From Anthostomella pinea (lineage: Eukaryota > Ascomycota > Sordariomycetes > Xylariales > Xylariaceae), in assembly GCA_963556695.1 (NCBI GenBank), contig CAUWAG010000019.1, positions 558,001 to 622,000 of the forward strand: a stretch of 64,000 bases of DNA, read 5' to 3'. This document shows positions 10,969-23,100 of the stretch, piece after piece; position 1 is the first letter of the stretch; the number at the start of each line of letters is the position of its first letter. The notes below the pieces were generated by a model that was not told the DNA's origin, searched no databases, and was given only the letters and a program-made list of their open reading frames with translations. A program made the translations under genes and the position numbers.

Positions 10969-11144
10969 GACCATCCATACTAACCCCACATGTATGATCA
11001 AGATAAGAGATTAGATACCGGATTGTGAGGTCACTTAGCCAGACCTGCAGGTCCAGCTAGACTTCCTAATCCAACTATCAGCAACATCATGACCTTGACC
11101 CCATACTCGAGTATTATGATTGATCGTTCAAGCCTGTTCCAACA
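10969..11144 (+). repeat. Truncated LTR of the copia B family
   Basis: Matches 7473-7644 of the copia B 3' LTR with few changes: CATCCATAC, CACATGTATGAT, AAGAGATTAGATACCGGATT, CACTTAGCCAGACCTGCAGG and the terminal GTTCCAACA. The first 28 bases of the LTR are missing, so it is a 5'-truncated copy in the same orientation, bounded by AT-rich DNA. Confidence 0.85.
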
Positions 11145-12540
11145 AATATATCTATAGAATGACTTTAAATACATAAAATAGTAAATAATCAAAATATTAA
11201 AATTACATTATATTAAAACCTTATACGATTTAAACTTATTAGAAAAGTTATTAAAATTAAGCCGAATTTTTTTTTTTAATTTTAGCTGATTATAAATATA
11301 ACTAATTGATTATAATAAAAATCCGGTTTAACGCGTATAAACGGCCGTTATTTTGTTTATTAGTTATACTTATTATAAACATATTTCTTATGTTATATGC
11401 TATAAAATAATTAAGTAACAACGTAATAAAATTTTAACGTAAATGAATATATTATATCTATTCAAATAAGATATCTTTATTACGTGATAATATTTAATAT
11501 ACCGACCGAATTTTATTTCTTTAATAGTTTTATTAAAAACAATAAGCAAAGAAATATTAAGGAAAAGAATCTCGCTAAATACTATGAAGCAATAAATTAT
11601 ATTCATGATATTATAAATTAAAAGCACGTAAATTAATTATATAATAGAAAATAAAAAAAGATTTAAGCTGATAGATTATATAATAGTATTAAAAATACAT
11701 TATTAAATTACAAAGGTTATAAAAGTTACTAGCTATTGAAAATTAAAGATTATATTATTACACTTTTATAATATAGATTAAAACACTGATAAGTAAATAA
11801 CGTAAATCTATAAAATTTATGCAAAGACGAGATTACAAGAATACTTGTTAACATAATATAACATATTAAGAAATTTAATAATTATTAACGCAATCAACGT
11901 TAATAACGCTTTAACTCTGAAATTACGGGTTATAAAATACGCATACAGGAAAACATATAGCTTTAACTTAATTTAATTAATAATCCATTAATAACCGTCA
12001 TAGATTTCGTAGTTTACTTATTAAAAATATAAATTGTACTAATAATGTTTATTAATAAAGCGGCCTTAATTTATTACTTTACCGGTAATAAAATAAAATA
12101 GTTTTAATATCATAGCTTTTAATATTAATTCAAGAAATTATAAGAAACTTTTATAAATAAAGCTATATAATTTTATATTATAAGTTGGTTTATTTATTTA
12201 TTCTTAAATCGAGTATAATTTTAAATAGTTATCTTATTAGTCCCGCTACTAACCAGGCAGTTTATTAGTATTAATATACCTTTAATTCAATTTTAATCAA
12301 TCATATTAATAGGTTCATACTTCAAAAATACGTTTTTGACCTTAAAACCTTAAAATATAAAAGGTTAAGTATCGGATTTAAAAATAGTCTATTAATTTCA
12401 ATATAACGGCGTATTTATATGTTTTAACGATTAAAAAAAGTCCGATTTAATGTTTATTTAATTTTTTTTTGCCTTATTAAAGTCTAAATTTTTAATATCA
12501 AATTAAACTTCATTTTTGCTTTAAATATAACTTCAAACTC
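11145..12540. other. AT-rich RIP-like block, no gene
   Basis: About 1.4 kb of extreme A/T richness; readings such as 11400-11627 on the minus strand are Ile/Tyr/Lys/Asn-rich composition artefacts. It lies between two inverted fragments of the same LTR family (10404 and 12541), so it may be the degraded inside of one or more elements. Confidence 0.7.
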
Positions 12541-12630
12541 TACTGATCAGTACCCCACTCTCTGGTCAACCTGTTTCCAATCGTCCCCTCTGGTCTGCTA
12601 TCAAGCCGCACTGTTCGTTGATTCGTAACA
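12541..12630 (-). repeat. Inverted fragment of the 10404 LTR
   Basis: The reverse complement begins TGTTACGAATCAACGAACAG and continues CGGC-TGATAGCAGACCAGA-GGGACGATTGGAAAC-GGTTGACCAG to GGTACTGATCAGT, matching 10404-10496 with a handful of transitions. Only the first about 90 bp of the LTR remain. Confidence 0.85.
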
Positions 12631-13030
12631 GTTATGGCTTAATAACGATCTATAATTACTAGTCTTGAGAAATAAATTTAAAAGAATATACACGAGAATA
12701 ATTAAAACATAAACATTAAAGGCGATATAACGAAATAAAATCGCCTTAAATAGCCTACGGTACCCGTACCACTCCGGCCTTATACCAGCCGGTTTAAGCA
12801 CCGATTTTATTACTAAATTACGGTTAATTATAGTTTAAAAATATTATTACAGCATTAAATATCAACTTTATAACCTTATAAATCAAGCTTTATATATTTT
12901 TATTTTTATTTTTAACTAATTTTGTAATTTCTTTTTTATTTACGTATATTAATAAAATCTTTTTTAAAGTCTTTTAACAATCAGACTACAACATATCGTT
13001 TAATAGATATAAAAAGAACAGGCTATATAA
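12631..13030. other. AT-rich block, right edge of the repeat region
   Basis: A/T-rich DNA ending at about 13030, where composition becomes balanced and stays so to the end of the window. No gene seen. Confidence 0.7.
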
Positions 13031-14316
13031 TTTTACATACGCGCTGCTATAACGCACGCAGATAGCAGCAATCAAGGTAGGGGCCGGACTGCTACCAAGG
13101 GCATTACCTACATTATACGTAGGTATCTAGCTCGTATGCATCAAGATCCTGGCTTCCCCCAGGAAACGATTCATCCAGAGCTCACAAGGGGTTTCAATTA
13201 GGAAGAATGAGTTTAGCCTAGGAATTACTTAAAATTGATCTATCTAGCCTCGGAATCCTGGGCATTCACCTAGGTACCATAATCATATTTGCTTGCGCAG
13301 TAACTAGAGGATGTTCCTGTATGTTGTGTAAATTGGAAGGTCAGTGTAGGTAGTCACTTGTATACTCGGGTAATCATGTAGAATGAATCACTTTTGTAGA
13401 CAACTGATGATGCAGTGTGACAGTACAGTGAATCATTTCGAAAGATTGTAATGCGCACATACCGAACTTAGTCAATCAGGATTTGTCATTTCAATGTTGT
13501 GTTCCATAGCCTGGTCTGAGGAGTTTGCCGTCTACTCCACAGATTCCTGAATCCTTGGCCGGTGTCCGTCTTTTCTCTGAGTGGGCCATGTTTATGATAC
13601 ACACTGACCTTGCTTCAAATGACAGCCAGGGAGCCCTGTTTGGTATGAATATGACAGAGCCTGCCATGAGACAAATGCTGGTTCTAGATGACTCGGGTGT
13701 GCCAACGGAGCTAGGAATAAGCAAGTTCCTGTTTCCCTTCTCAAACCATGGGGCAGACCATTCTCACAATTCATAAAGAGGGAACAATCAACTACATAAA
13801 GTCTAAAGTCGCTCATAATGGCTGCATCTTCTACAAGGGCAAACCCACAAAGATGATCCGCCAACATGCTACGGGTATACCCTATCGGGAAGGCATGTGC
13901 TGTGCATGCGCCATTTGTGGAGATCTTCCCCGGGTGACCGTGCTATGCAGTCCAAAGTATATTTATACACCATACATGGGGGCGTGTTTCAGCTTGCCCC
14001 TGCTTGCCGGATTGCTTGTTTGCTGGCGGTGGGGAAACAGGGAAGGCTGCGATCCTTATTACATACTTGTAGACTGACAGGGACTGAGGAGGATCGGTCC
14101 TACTAGCTACTGCAGGATCATGATCATCGTCTGAAATGCCCCTTCAATCAATTTCCAGCGGGCAGCTAAGGTAATAAAAGACCGAATGTCACACTGGTCA
14201 TGGGGTCGAGTTTCGTCCTCGGTACCGATCGCTACTCTATAAGGAGGTGCCTTCTCCTTCTGGTCGCACTTCATCGCTCACCACTCCCAGCAAGCCTATA
14301 GTCTCTCGCCGCGACA
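13031..14316. other. Intergenic region upstream of amylase
   Basis: Balanced composition. Short readings at 13525-13776 (plus) and 13592-13867 (minus) have no recognisable domain or splice continuation and are not called. An ACCTAGGTACC palindrome-like word lies at 13268-13278. The last 100 bp act as promoter and leader of the amylase gene. Confidence 0.55.
14236..14244 (+). promoter_or_regulatory. TATA-like element of the amylase gene
   Basis: TCTATAAGG lies 73-81 bp upstream of the start codon and is followed by a CT-rich leader (CCTTCTCCTTCTGG at 14250-14263), the usual arrangement for fungal genes with a defined core promoter. Confidence 0.5.
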
Positions 14317-15833
14317 ATGCACTTCCGGTGCGCCTCTGTCATCTCGGTCCTCCCATTAGTTTCCATTGCTATTGCAGCCGATACGGCGGCGTGGAAGGCC
14401 CGGAACATCTACTTCGCCTTGACTGATCGTGTCGCTCGCAGCAGCGGTGACGACGGTGGCAAGGCGTGCAGCAGCCTCGGGAACTATTGCGGCGGCACCT
14501 TTCAGGGTCTGGAGTCCAAGCTCGAGTATATCCAAGGCATGGGCTTCGATGCCATCTGGATCACTCCGGTCGTTGCCAGTATGTCTCTACTCGTTTGGAA
14601 CCCAAAATGCTACCCCGACTGACACGCGTACAGATAAGCAAGGTGGCTACCATGGGTACTGGGCAGAAGACCTCTACTCCATCAACAAGAACTATGGTAC
14701 GGCCGATGACCTGAAAAGTCTGGTCAGCGCCGCTCACGCAAAGGTATGATACATGAGCGTGCGCCTGTGCCTCTGTTGCCCCGTACTGATCCTTCTGTTA
14801 GGGGATCTACGTCATGGCAGATGTCGTCGCGAATCACATGGGTCCAGGTGACATCAGTAGCAACAAGCCTTCGCCATTGAACCAACAGAGTTCGTACCAC
14901 TCCCAAGAGGCCCTTTGCCACACTGGTATCAACTACGCCAATCAGACCAGCGTCCAAGTCTGCTCCCTCTCTGGTCTTCCCGATGTCAAGACCGAGGACG
15001 AGACTATCCGCACGCTATATCAGAAGTGGATAAGCTGGCTGGTGTCCGAGTATGGTTTTGACGGTCTTCGTATTGACACCGTCAGAGAGGTCGAGAAGGA
15101 CTTCTGGCCTCCCTTCGTTGCTGCCGCCGGGGTCTACGCAATCGGCGAGGTCTGGGACGGAGACGCCGAATACCTTTCGGGCTACGCGGACGTCGTGCCG
15201 GGCCTACTCAACTACGCAATTTATTACCCAATGAACAGGTTCTACCAACAGACGGGCTCGAGCCAGGAACTGGTGGACATGTTCAACGAGATCACGGACA
15301 AATTCGACGATCCTGCTGCGTTGGGTAACTTCGTAGACAACCACGACAATGCCCGGTTTCTGAGCGAGAAGGATGATACAGCTCTCCTGAAGAACGCCCT
15401 TGCGTACGTCATCCTTGCGCGAGGTATTCCCATCGTCTACTACGGCACCGAGCAAGGCTACTCCGGAGCCAGCGACCCGGCCAACCGCGAAGATCTCTGG
15501 CGAAGCAGTTTCAACACCGACGCAGATCTCTACCAGGCCATCTCTCGTCTTCTCGACGCGAAAAAGGCTGTTGGTGGCCTTGGCGGGGACGACCACGACC
15601 ATCTATACGTCGAGGACACCGCCTACGCCTGGAGCCGGGCTTTAGGTAACCTCATTGTTCTCACGACCAACAGCGGATCCAAATCAAGCACACAATACTG
15701 CTTCAACTCGCAGCAACCCAACAAGTCCTGGAAGGACAGCTTCGGCTCTGGCTCGTCTTATACCGCTGATGGGAACGGGAAGGTGTGTGTCAATGTCACC
15801 AACGGCGAACCTGTCGTTCTCGTAGCCAGCTGA
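14317..15833 (+). CDS. Secreted alpha-amylase, GH13 (TAKA-amylase type)
   Basis: Splits internal alpha-1,4 bonds of starch outside the cell. Model: exons 14317-14578, 14634-14743, 14802-15833, introns of 55 and 58 nt with good donors and acceptors; phases join perfectly to a 467-residue protein (TAKA-type enzymes are about 480-500). Residues 1-20 are a signal peptide. Family blocks are in order: YHGYW, region I DVVANH (131-136), region II GLRIDTV with nucleophile Asp216, region [10 protein letters not shown] with acid/base Glu240, and region IV VDNHDN with Asp306. Behind region II it reads Arg219-Glu220, where TAKA-amylase has Lys-His (Lys209, His210); these line the +1/+2 subsites, so specificity may differ. 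There is no starch-binding domain. It is the first gene beyond the repeat block. No amylase regulator or glucosidase is adjacent. Confidence 0.95.
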
Positions 15834-17133
15834 GGTTGGGCTCTTCACACAACGCGGCCAATTGGACACGCGTGGCACAATGTCGTGTTGATGTTTCTAC
15901 TCGACATCTCACAGGAGCCCTCTCGACCAGGGGTGGTGCCAATCCTTGCAGCACGATGAGGAGTGTCTGCTCTAAAGGTCAACTTCACTTTCCATGTACA
16001 TACTTTGAACGTTCACTTCTTGTTATAACCTTGAGGGGTATTACACTTTAAATTACCTTCCAAGCATTAATGTGCCCGTATAATGTTGCCGCGTAGGCAA
16101 CCACACACATGGCCAAGATGGCTTTCCAGATCCACCCTCCCACGCTCAAGACCTCTAGGCCACCGTCAGTTCTTCAACGCCCACGCCGCCCTCTTCACCT
16201 AGCCCCGACTGGTCTTCCGCCCCAGTCTTATGGATGCCTTTCTTCGTAAGCTTGCCTTCTTCGTCATAGTCGTCGTCCCTAGAGTTTGAGCAGTGGTCGT
16301 TATCCTCTCAATGCTTTCTCATCCGACCTCCCGAGGAGTCAAGCCCGGAGGCGCGTCCAGTTTATGGTACATTCTCTCTTGGTGTTGCTGATTCGCAATC
16401 GCCGGGCTGGGTTGCGTACCTCTAGCTTTACTCTAGGATCAGTTGATAACTTGAGGGAAAATACTGGTGACTGAACTTCGGGCAGATCAAGGGAACCGAG
16501 TTTGTCTGTGAAGGCGGTCAACAGTAGGTTAGCTGTGGAACCTCAATTAAATTCGTAGCAGACCTTGAGTCTTACATACCTGTGATATTACCTCTTAGAT
16601 GTCAGAGGGACCAAGCCGAAGGAAAGGGGCACCAATGTTGTAATACCTACATTGCATACCGTTTATCTCATAGTCTCAGAACGAGTTATTGCAGCAATCG
16701 GGGTGAATGCAGCTGCGTGCGAGGGCATTGACGCACGGACCACTAACGGCGGCTACTGATCTTGTAGGTAGGTACCTTACCAATGTCATTATTAGAATCA
16801 GGTATCGATAAGTGCCAGACGTCGCCCAAATTCCACGATTCACCTGCAGTCAGTTGGATCGGCCCCGTGTCTGCCGGCCTCGACATCCTCGACATATCTG
16901 CGCAATCTCTGTGGTCTTCGACTCTTCGTGTGATTCACCTATAGGCCGCATTGATACCTACAACGGATTTCGTCCTTCAGCTCTTGCGAGTGCTTCCTAC
17001 GAGGTACCTACCTACCTAGTAGCCACCTCCCACGACCGATCGCCTTTGTCCTCGCACGAACGATACCTGCACATGCGCCGCGTTGCCTGTCACACCCAAG
17101 ACTGCCGAGTCAGCGTCAAGTCTTTCTGACTCC
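15834..17133. other. Intergenic region, amylase to TRS85
   Basis: No coding region recognised. Contains GGTACC-core palindromic words TAGGTAGGTACC (16765-16776) and AGGTACCTACC (17002-17012), the latter about 120 bp before the TRS85 start. Small readings such as 16286-16474 show no domain. Confidence 0.55.
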
Positions 17134-19467
17134 ATGCAGCCCTTTGACCATGGATCGACCGAGCCGATACCAACACCCCCCATGGCGGCCTCCGCCATGA
17201 AAGTCCAGAAGAGCCGCCAATCCGTCAGCGACGACCCGCTCTCCCAGTCCCAAGTCCGCCTCCCATTCAGGCGGTCACACCCCTCTGCTGCCTCCCTCTA
17301 TGCCTCGACACTATCCCCTCCGGGCTCCCGCTCCCAGTCGCCCGCCGGCCGCCCGCTGTCGTCGCGAATGACGAGCGGTTCCGTCTTTGGCGCAAACTCG
17401 AACAACGCATTGGCACTGGCCTCTGGGGCTGGTGAAAGTCCTGGCGATCCGCTCAACCTGATCCTCAAAGCTTTTGTGCCACATGTGGCCATCTACAACT
17501 CGGAGGATACAGACACACTATTGAAGGAGAAAGGTTTCAATCGTGGACTATGGGAGCTACTGCGGCCCTTTGGCGAGAGGATACAGGGCAAGGTCATGAT
17601 ACGGGATAGCAATGGCTCGAGCCGCAGCTACGAGGACTACTCTGTACATTTCGTACGTTTTGGGGAGGGCATTGTACATCCTGAACCCGTTACTTCTGGT
17701 CTCAAGAACCCGCAAGCAGCCAGAGCGAATGGCGTTTCCGAGAAATCGGATGATGCTGGAAGAGGACGTCCGAAGAGTGGGAATACCATTGCAGACGCGG
17801 AGGCTGTAGTCGACCGCCACTTGACCTATGCCGAGGAGTCTTTTTTTGGGTCCCCACACAGCCCTACATACCATGGCCTCGATATCGATGTCCCTTCACC
17901 ATATTACGCCTTATACTTGCGCAGGCTCCTCTCGGGCCTGCCGATAACGCCACACGAGACCTTTGCCCACCCGGTCGCTTGTGTCATCGCGATAAGTTCC
18001 CGGAATCAGACACCAATCGAGACTTTAAGGCGACTATATACCGAGTCAAGCACGGGGGACAAGCAACTACCAAACTGGGTGGATGCTGAGTTTCTGCGGT
18101 ACTATGTCCTCGTTCACGACGAGGAAAAGGACGACATAACGAGATCCATGTCGCTATATGAGCAGATGAAGCGGAATCTCGGTCTACATTGCCATCTACT
18201 TCGTATCAGGGGTACACAGAGCGCGGCCACGGATGATGACAGTATACCACTGCCGCGGAGCGAATGGATGTCGGCCTCGGAAGAGCTTGCCGATCTTCGC
18301 GAGGGTGAAGATCAGGAGTTTGGGGATACAACGAGATACATCTTTGAATCCGATGCAACTGCGATACGAACTTTCATTCGCGAGATGGTGACTCAGTCCA
18401 TAATACCCACGATGGAGCGGCACGTGTCGGTGTGGAATGACCAGGTGGCTTCGAGGCGTAGGGGACTGGTTGGTCGATTCGCGGGATTGACCAAACGATG
18501 GGGATTTGGCACCAGTTCCCGATCATCGGGATCCGGCCCGAGTTCAGGGAGCAATTATGAACCGCTTGGGTTCTATCGGGCGGACACTCCCGAGGCTATC
18601 ATGCGGAAGCTGGCAGATTATGCTTTCATGCTGAGGGATTGGAAGTTGGCGCATTCAACCTACGATCTTCTGCGAAGCGACTTCAACAATGACAAGGCAT
18701 GGAAATACTACGCGGCTACGAACGAGATGGCCGCACTCAGTCTGCTCATTACTCCCCAGAACATATCCGCCAAGACACGGGCCGAGTCAATCGATTCAAT
18801 GTTCGAGGCAGCTTACTATTCGTATTTGACACGTTGCAGTGCCCCCTACGGAGCAATAAGGTGCCTCGCTCTCGGGATGGAGCTCCTACGATTGCGCGGA
18901 GGGTCGAGCATCGATGACGCGGCGAGGTGGGGCCTTCGACTGCTCGAAAGCAGGGTTCTGGGCCCGGTGGGCGACGCTCTGATCAAGGAACGTCTGGCCG
19001 TCTGCTATGCATCTAAGGAAGGCTTGGGCACACAGTCCTGGGGAAGCAGACGGCGGAAATCAGCACTTTGGAGCGTATTGGGTGCAGAGACCTGGCTCGC
19101 CCAGTCAAAGTTCATCCAAGCCCAGCAATGCTTGAACGAAGCACGGAAGACATACTCAGAGCTGCCCAGCGAACATGGCATTGACAAGTTTAGCATGGCC
19201 AGCGCCTTCATGTTGAGTCTTGGGCAACAACTCAACCAGAGATTGGAAGCGGCCGACCAGGATGACGACCCGACTTCTGGAGACCAGAGCGAGGTGGTTG
19301 ACGAGGAGAGTGAGGCTCTGGGCACCACAAGAGGGAGGCGTATGAGTACGCATGGGTTCTCCGGCGCCACTGCCACGAGCTTGGAGAGCGCGCCGCTGAG
19401 ATCACAACTTGGTCCCTCTGGGGAAGAGAAGCAAGATCCGGGCGAGGGCAAGGACGACTTTGGGTAG
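17134..19467 (+). CDS. TRS85: TRAPP complex subunit Trs85 (TRAPPC8 homologue)
   Basis: Subunit specific to TRAPPIII, the complex that activates the Ypt1/Rab1 GTPase in secretion and autophagy at the Golgi and pre-autophagosomal structure. The uninterrupted ORF gives 777 residues from ATG 17134 (no ATG earlier in frame), close to the usual fungal size. The first about 110 residues are Ser/Pro-rich and probably disordered. The conserved Trs85 core begins with FVPHVAIYNSEDTD and the signature LWELLRPFGERIQGKV. Later blocks include the ADYAFMLRDWKLAHSTYDLLR helix pair and YYAATNEMAALSLL. The C-terminal about 80 residues are acidic and Ser-rich. Intronless, with normal codon use. Identification rests on recalled family signatures, not a search. 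Confidence 0.9.
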   Translation: MQPFDHGSTEPIPTPPMAASAMKVQKSRQSVSDDPLSQSQVRLPFRRSHPSAASLYASTLSPPGSRSQSPAGRPLSSRMTSGSVFGANSNNALALASGAGESPGDPLNLILKAFVPHVAIYNSEDTDTLLKEKGFNRGLWELLRPFGERIQGKVMIRDSNGSSRSYEDYSVHFVRFGEGIVHPEPVTSGLKNPQAARANGVSEKSDDAGRGRPKSGNTIADAEAVVDRHLTYAEESFFGSPHSPTYHGLDIDVPSPYYALYLRRLLSGLPITPHETFAHPVACVIAISSRNQTPIETLRRLYTESSTGDKQLPNWVDAEFLRYYVLVHDEEKDDITRSMSLYEQMKRNLGLHCHLLRIRGTQSAATDDDSIPLPRSEWMSASEELADLREGEDQEFGDTTRYIFESDATAIRTFIREMVTQSIIPTMERHVSVWNDQVASRRRGLVGRFAGLTKRWGFGTSSRSSGSGPSSGSNYEPLGFYRADTPEAIMRKLADYAFMLRDWKLAHSTYDLLRSDFNNDKAWKYYAATNEMAALSLLITPQNISAKTRAESIDSMFEAAYYSYLTRCSAPYGAIRCLALGMELLRLRGGSSIDDAARWGLRLLESRVLGPVGDALIKERLAVCYASKEGLGTQSWGSRRRKSALWSVLGAETWLAQSKFIQAQQCLNEARKTYSELPSEHGIDKFSMASAFMLSLGQQLNQRLEAADQDDDPTSGDQSEVVDEESEALGTTRGRRMSTHGFSGATATSLESAPLRSQLGPSGEEKQDPGEGKDDFG

Positions 19468-20132
19468 AGACTCATTTGTGAACCAAACCATAATATATAC
19501 TTAATTTCTGGACGAGGCGAGGCGAACTGTCTGCCGACGGCAAGCGGGCTGCCAAGGTTGTGGATATGTAGGATTAGATGTATCCTAGTTTGATAGATGT
19601 ATACAAAAACCGTTGTGGTTGTCTTCGTAACCGTTTCCCTCGCAAAGGGCTGCTGGAAATCCGTTCGTTGAGTTATCCATTCCAATGACTAATTGCCTTT
19701 GGCGAACCGCTGGCTAGGTATGCACAGTCGCAGATGCCAGTCTCGATGGCCTGATAGCAGGGAGGCCTTGAAATGCGGCGAGGCGCTTCGCTGCTATACA
19801 ACACGTCAGTGGCGATTACACACGTTAAATGTCGGAGGCAAGACGGAACGGAACTACTGTAGACGTCTAAGCAAAGGGCCTTCTTGGAAGTGTCTCCCCT
19901 GTTAGAGTTGGACGTCGATAGGTGCGGTTGATGTAGATAGACGATGATCCGGGTAAAGCATTGCACGTTGGCCCGAACTAATGTAAGAAGTCACGTTTGC
20001 ATTGCTCATGCTGGCCGCATCTCTTGGTCTCAGCGAGGGACAAGTCTTTTACTCTAGACATAATCTCATCTCTCATTCATAACTATCTAATCAACTCTCA
20101 CTGACGAGACTATAACCGCAGATCCATACCGA
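19468..20132. other. Intergenic, convergent TRS85 / FGAM synthase 3' ends
   Basis: The genes on both sides end here, so this holds two 3' regions. No coding region or RNA gene recognised. Confidence 0.6.
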
Positions 20133-23100
20133 CTAACCCACCCACTTCCTCGCATTGAGGAACAGCCTGAACCACGGCCCGTACTGGTGATCCCGCATAC
20201 CATCCGGCTTCCAGGACCCAACATCGCCCATGATGGTGCGTTCTGGGTGCGGCATCATGGCCACCACGCGACCATCCCTGGACTTCACGCCAGCAATGCC
20301 CTGGGGTGATCCGTTGGGGTTATACGGATACTTCTCGGTCACCGAGCCGTAGTTGTCGACGTACCGCAGGGGAATGAGGCCAGCCTCGTTGATGGAGTGC
20401 AGGTCCGACGCGGACGAGAATTCGGCCCGGCCTTCGCCGTGAGACACGACAATGGGGAACGAGGAGCCCGACATGTCAGAGAAGAAGACGGAGTTCCTGC
20501 CCGGATCTTCTATGGTGGCCATTGAGAATCTAGCTTCAAACTGGGTACTCGTGTTCTCGACTGCAACATGTAGTTAGATATTAGTCGTGAGATGATGCAA
20601 GAGTGACGTACCGAACTTAGGCCAATGGTCTGCTCCCGGTATCAGCTCCTTGAGCCGGGTAAGCATCTGGCAGCCATTGCAAACACCGAGCGAGAATGTG
20701 TCCGGTCGGTTGAAGAAGGCTTCGAACGTCCTCCGGGCTCCACCATGCATGAGAATAGACTGAGCCCATCCGTTACCGGCGCCAAGCACATCACTGCCCA
20801 TCCGTGTCAGCGTTTCTCCATTTATGGGTTATCATTTGATAGGTCATTCGCCCGAAACGACATTCACAGCATCGGGCTAGGTAACAGGAATTTATCATCA
20901 CTTACCCATAGCTAAACCCACCGCAAGCGGCTATACCACGGAACTCGTCAAGTGGGAACCCATCTAGAAGCTCAGACATGTGAACATCGATAGCATCGAA
21001 GCCAGCTGCCTTGAAGGCGAAGGCCATCTCAGCATGTCCGTTCACGCCCTGCTCTCGTAGAATAGCAACTGCAGCGGTATGTGTTAGTGTGTGAAAGATA
21101 AACACCCACAAATCCGTAGGACTCACCTTTTGGTCTAGAGACGAATCCCTTGAGAGTGATCATTGCCGGCAGACTAACATCGGCGGGATCGAACTTGAGT
21201 TTGTAATGAAGACCAGGATCCCGGACATCCAACAGCGCATCTAGTTCAGACTGTGCGCAAGCAGGGTTATCCCGCAACTTCTGCATTTCAAACGACGTAC
21301 CAGACCACCATTGCTGTAGCTTGGCTCTATCAAGGTCGATCAAGGTCTTTGACTTGTACTTGACGACGAGTGACTGCTTCGCTGTTGGTCGAACGTATCC
21401 AATCTTCCGTATCAGCCCAGCAGGCGGCCCGCATGTGGCGAAGCAACTGCTGAACTTGATCTCGTCTCTCTTGCGGACCTGGAATACTGCACCGAGCTCT
21501 TCGTTGAAGAGAGTGTCAAGAACGCCAGCATCGGAGGTGGCAAGACCATTGATCGAGATATCAGCCGCGCAGCGACCCGCGAACATCATCTCGGCAACCG
21601 TGGTTAACAATCCTCCATCTGACCGATCGTGATAAGCAAGCACAATGTTCTCCTATTGACAATGCAGGTTAGCACAGACTCCACGGTGGTACGAGAACTG
21701 GAACATGGTCAAGAGTGACAGAAGGCAGCCATACCTGGTGTAATTGCCACATCGCGTCGAAGAAATCGCGTATCAATCCAACATCGCGGACGTCAGGTGC
21801 TTCATCGCCGATCTGACCAAGACACTGCGCCAGCGCCGAGCCACCCATGGCCTGGTGTTTGTTGGCGAGATCGACGTAGAGTAGAATTGTTTCGCCAACC
21901 TCCTCGACACGTCTTAGCTGTGGTGTCCAGGTGCTACGAACGTCTTGCACGAGGCTGAAAGCAGAAATCACTAAAGTCACAGGAGCGGTGACACTCTTCG
22001 ACTCCTGGGTCTCTCTATCTTTCCACGAGGCTTTCATGGAAGTAGAGTCTTTCCCGACCGGTATCGATATACCCAATTGAGGGCATAGCTCCATACCTAT
22101 AGCTTGAACGGCGTCGTACAGCTCAGCACCTTCTCCGGGGTGTTGGACAGCCGCCATCCAGTTAGCAGAGAGCTTGACACGCTTGAGATCACCGTGCATG
22201 GAACCTGACTTGATGTCAGCGGCACCGAGGTTCATGAGACTCTCAGCGACCGCCATTCGAGCGGAGGCGGCAGCTGAGATCAGCGCCAGTGTGGGCTTCT
22301 CTCCCCTGGAAGAATTAGCATCAACCCGACACGACAAGAAAAGAGACTCTGGGACTTACATGGCCATCGCCTCTCCTCGATGTGTCTTTTCAGTGTTGAA
22401 GCTTGTCAAAGTCACCGCCACGTCTGCTACGGGTGTCTGCCAAGGCCCAACAAGCTGGTCCCGCACCGTCAGGCCACCAACGGAGCGGTCCCCAATGGTG
22501 ATCAGAAACATTTTGGATCCCACCGATGGTAGCGTAAAGACCAGCTCAGTCGCTCTCGACACCAACTCACCAAGGTCTGATATGCCATATTGCTCCTTAA
22601 AGCTCTTAGCTGCTTCAAACGGATGCAGGTTCTTTGGCGCCCGCTGGACCTCCTTCGAAATTGTCCGACCCGGCGGGAAGAGTACATCCATTGGCAGGTT
22701 TATCGGTTCCTCTCCACTGGTGGTGGACTCGCGATCAGTTAAGACCAAGTTGGACTTCCCGCTTGCATTTGGAGCGAGAACAGTTCCCACTACGGAAAAT
22801 CCGCAGCGCTCTCGTCTGCATATGCTGGTGAAACGGTTTAGTCCATCCCTGTTCACAAGGACGACGTATCTTTCTTGTGCCTCATTGCACCAGATCTGTA
22901 GGGGTGACATTGACTCATCGGCACTTTCCACCTGTCGAAGCTCAAATCTTCCACCGTAACCAGCGTCCTTCACGAGTTCTGGGAGGGCATTCGAAAGGCC
23001 ACCGGCGCCCACATCGTGAATAAAAGCGATTGGACTTTCTATGCCCAGGGCTACACAAGTGTTGATGACCATTTGCGCACGTCTTTCCATCTCGGGGTTC

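Noticed and set aside
1..13030. Subtelomeric position
   Set aside because: No TTAGGG repeats or RecQ-type helicase; AT-rich repeat blocks also occur inside chromosomes.
13525..14106. Possible small gene(s) upstream of the amylase
   Set aside because: Short frames with no signal peptide, domain or matching splice sites; codon use not convincing.
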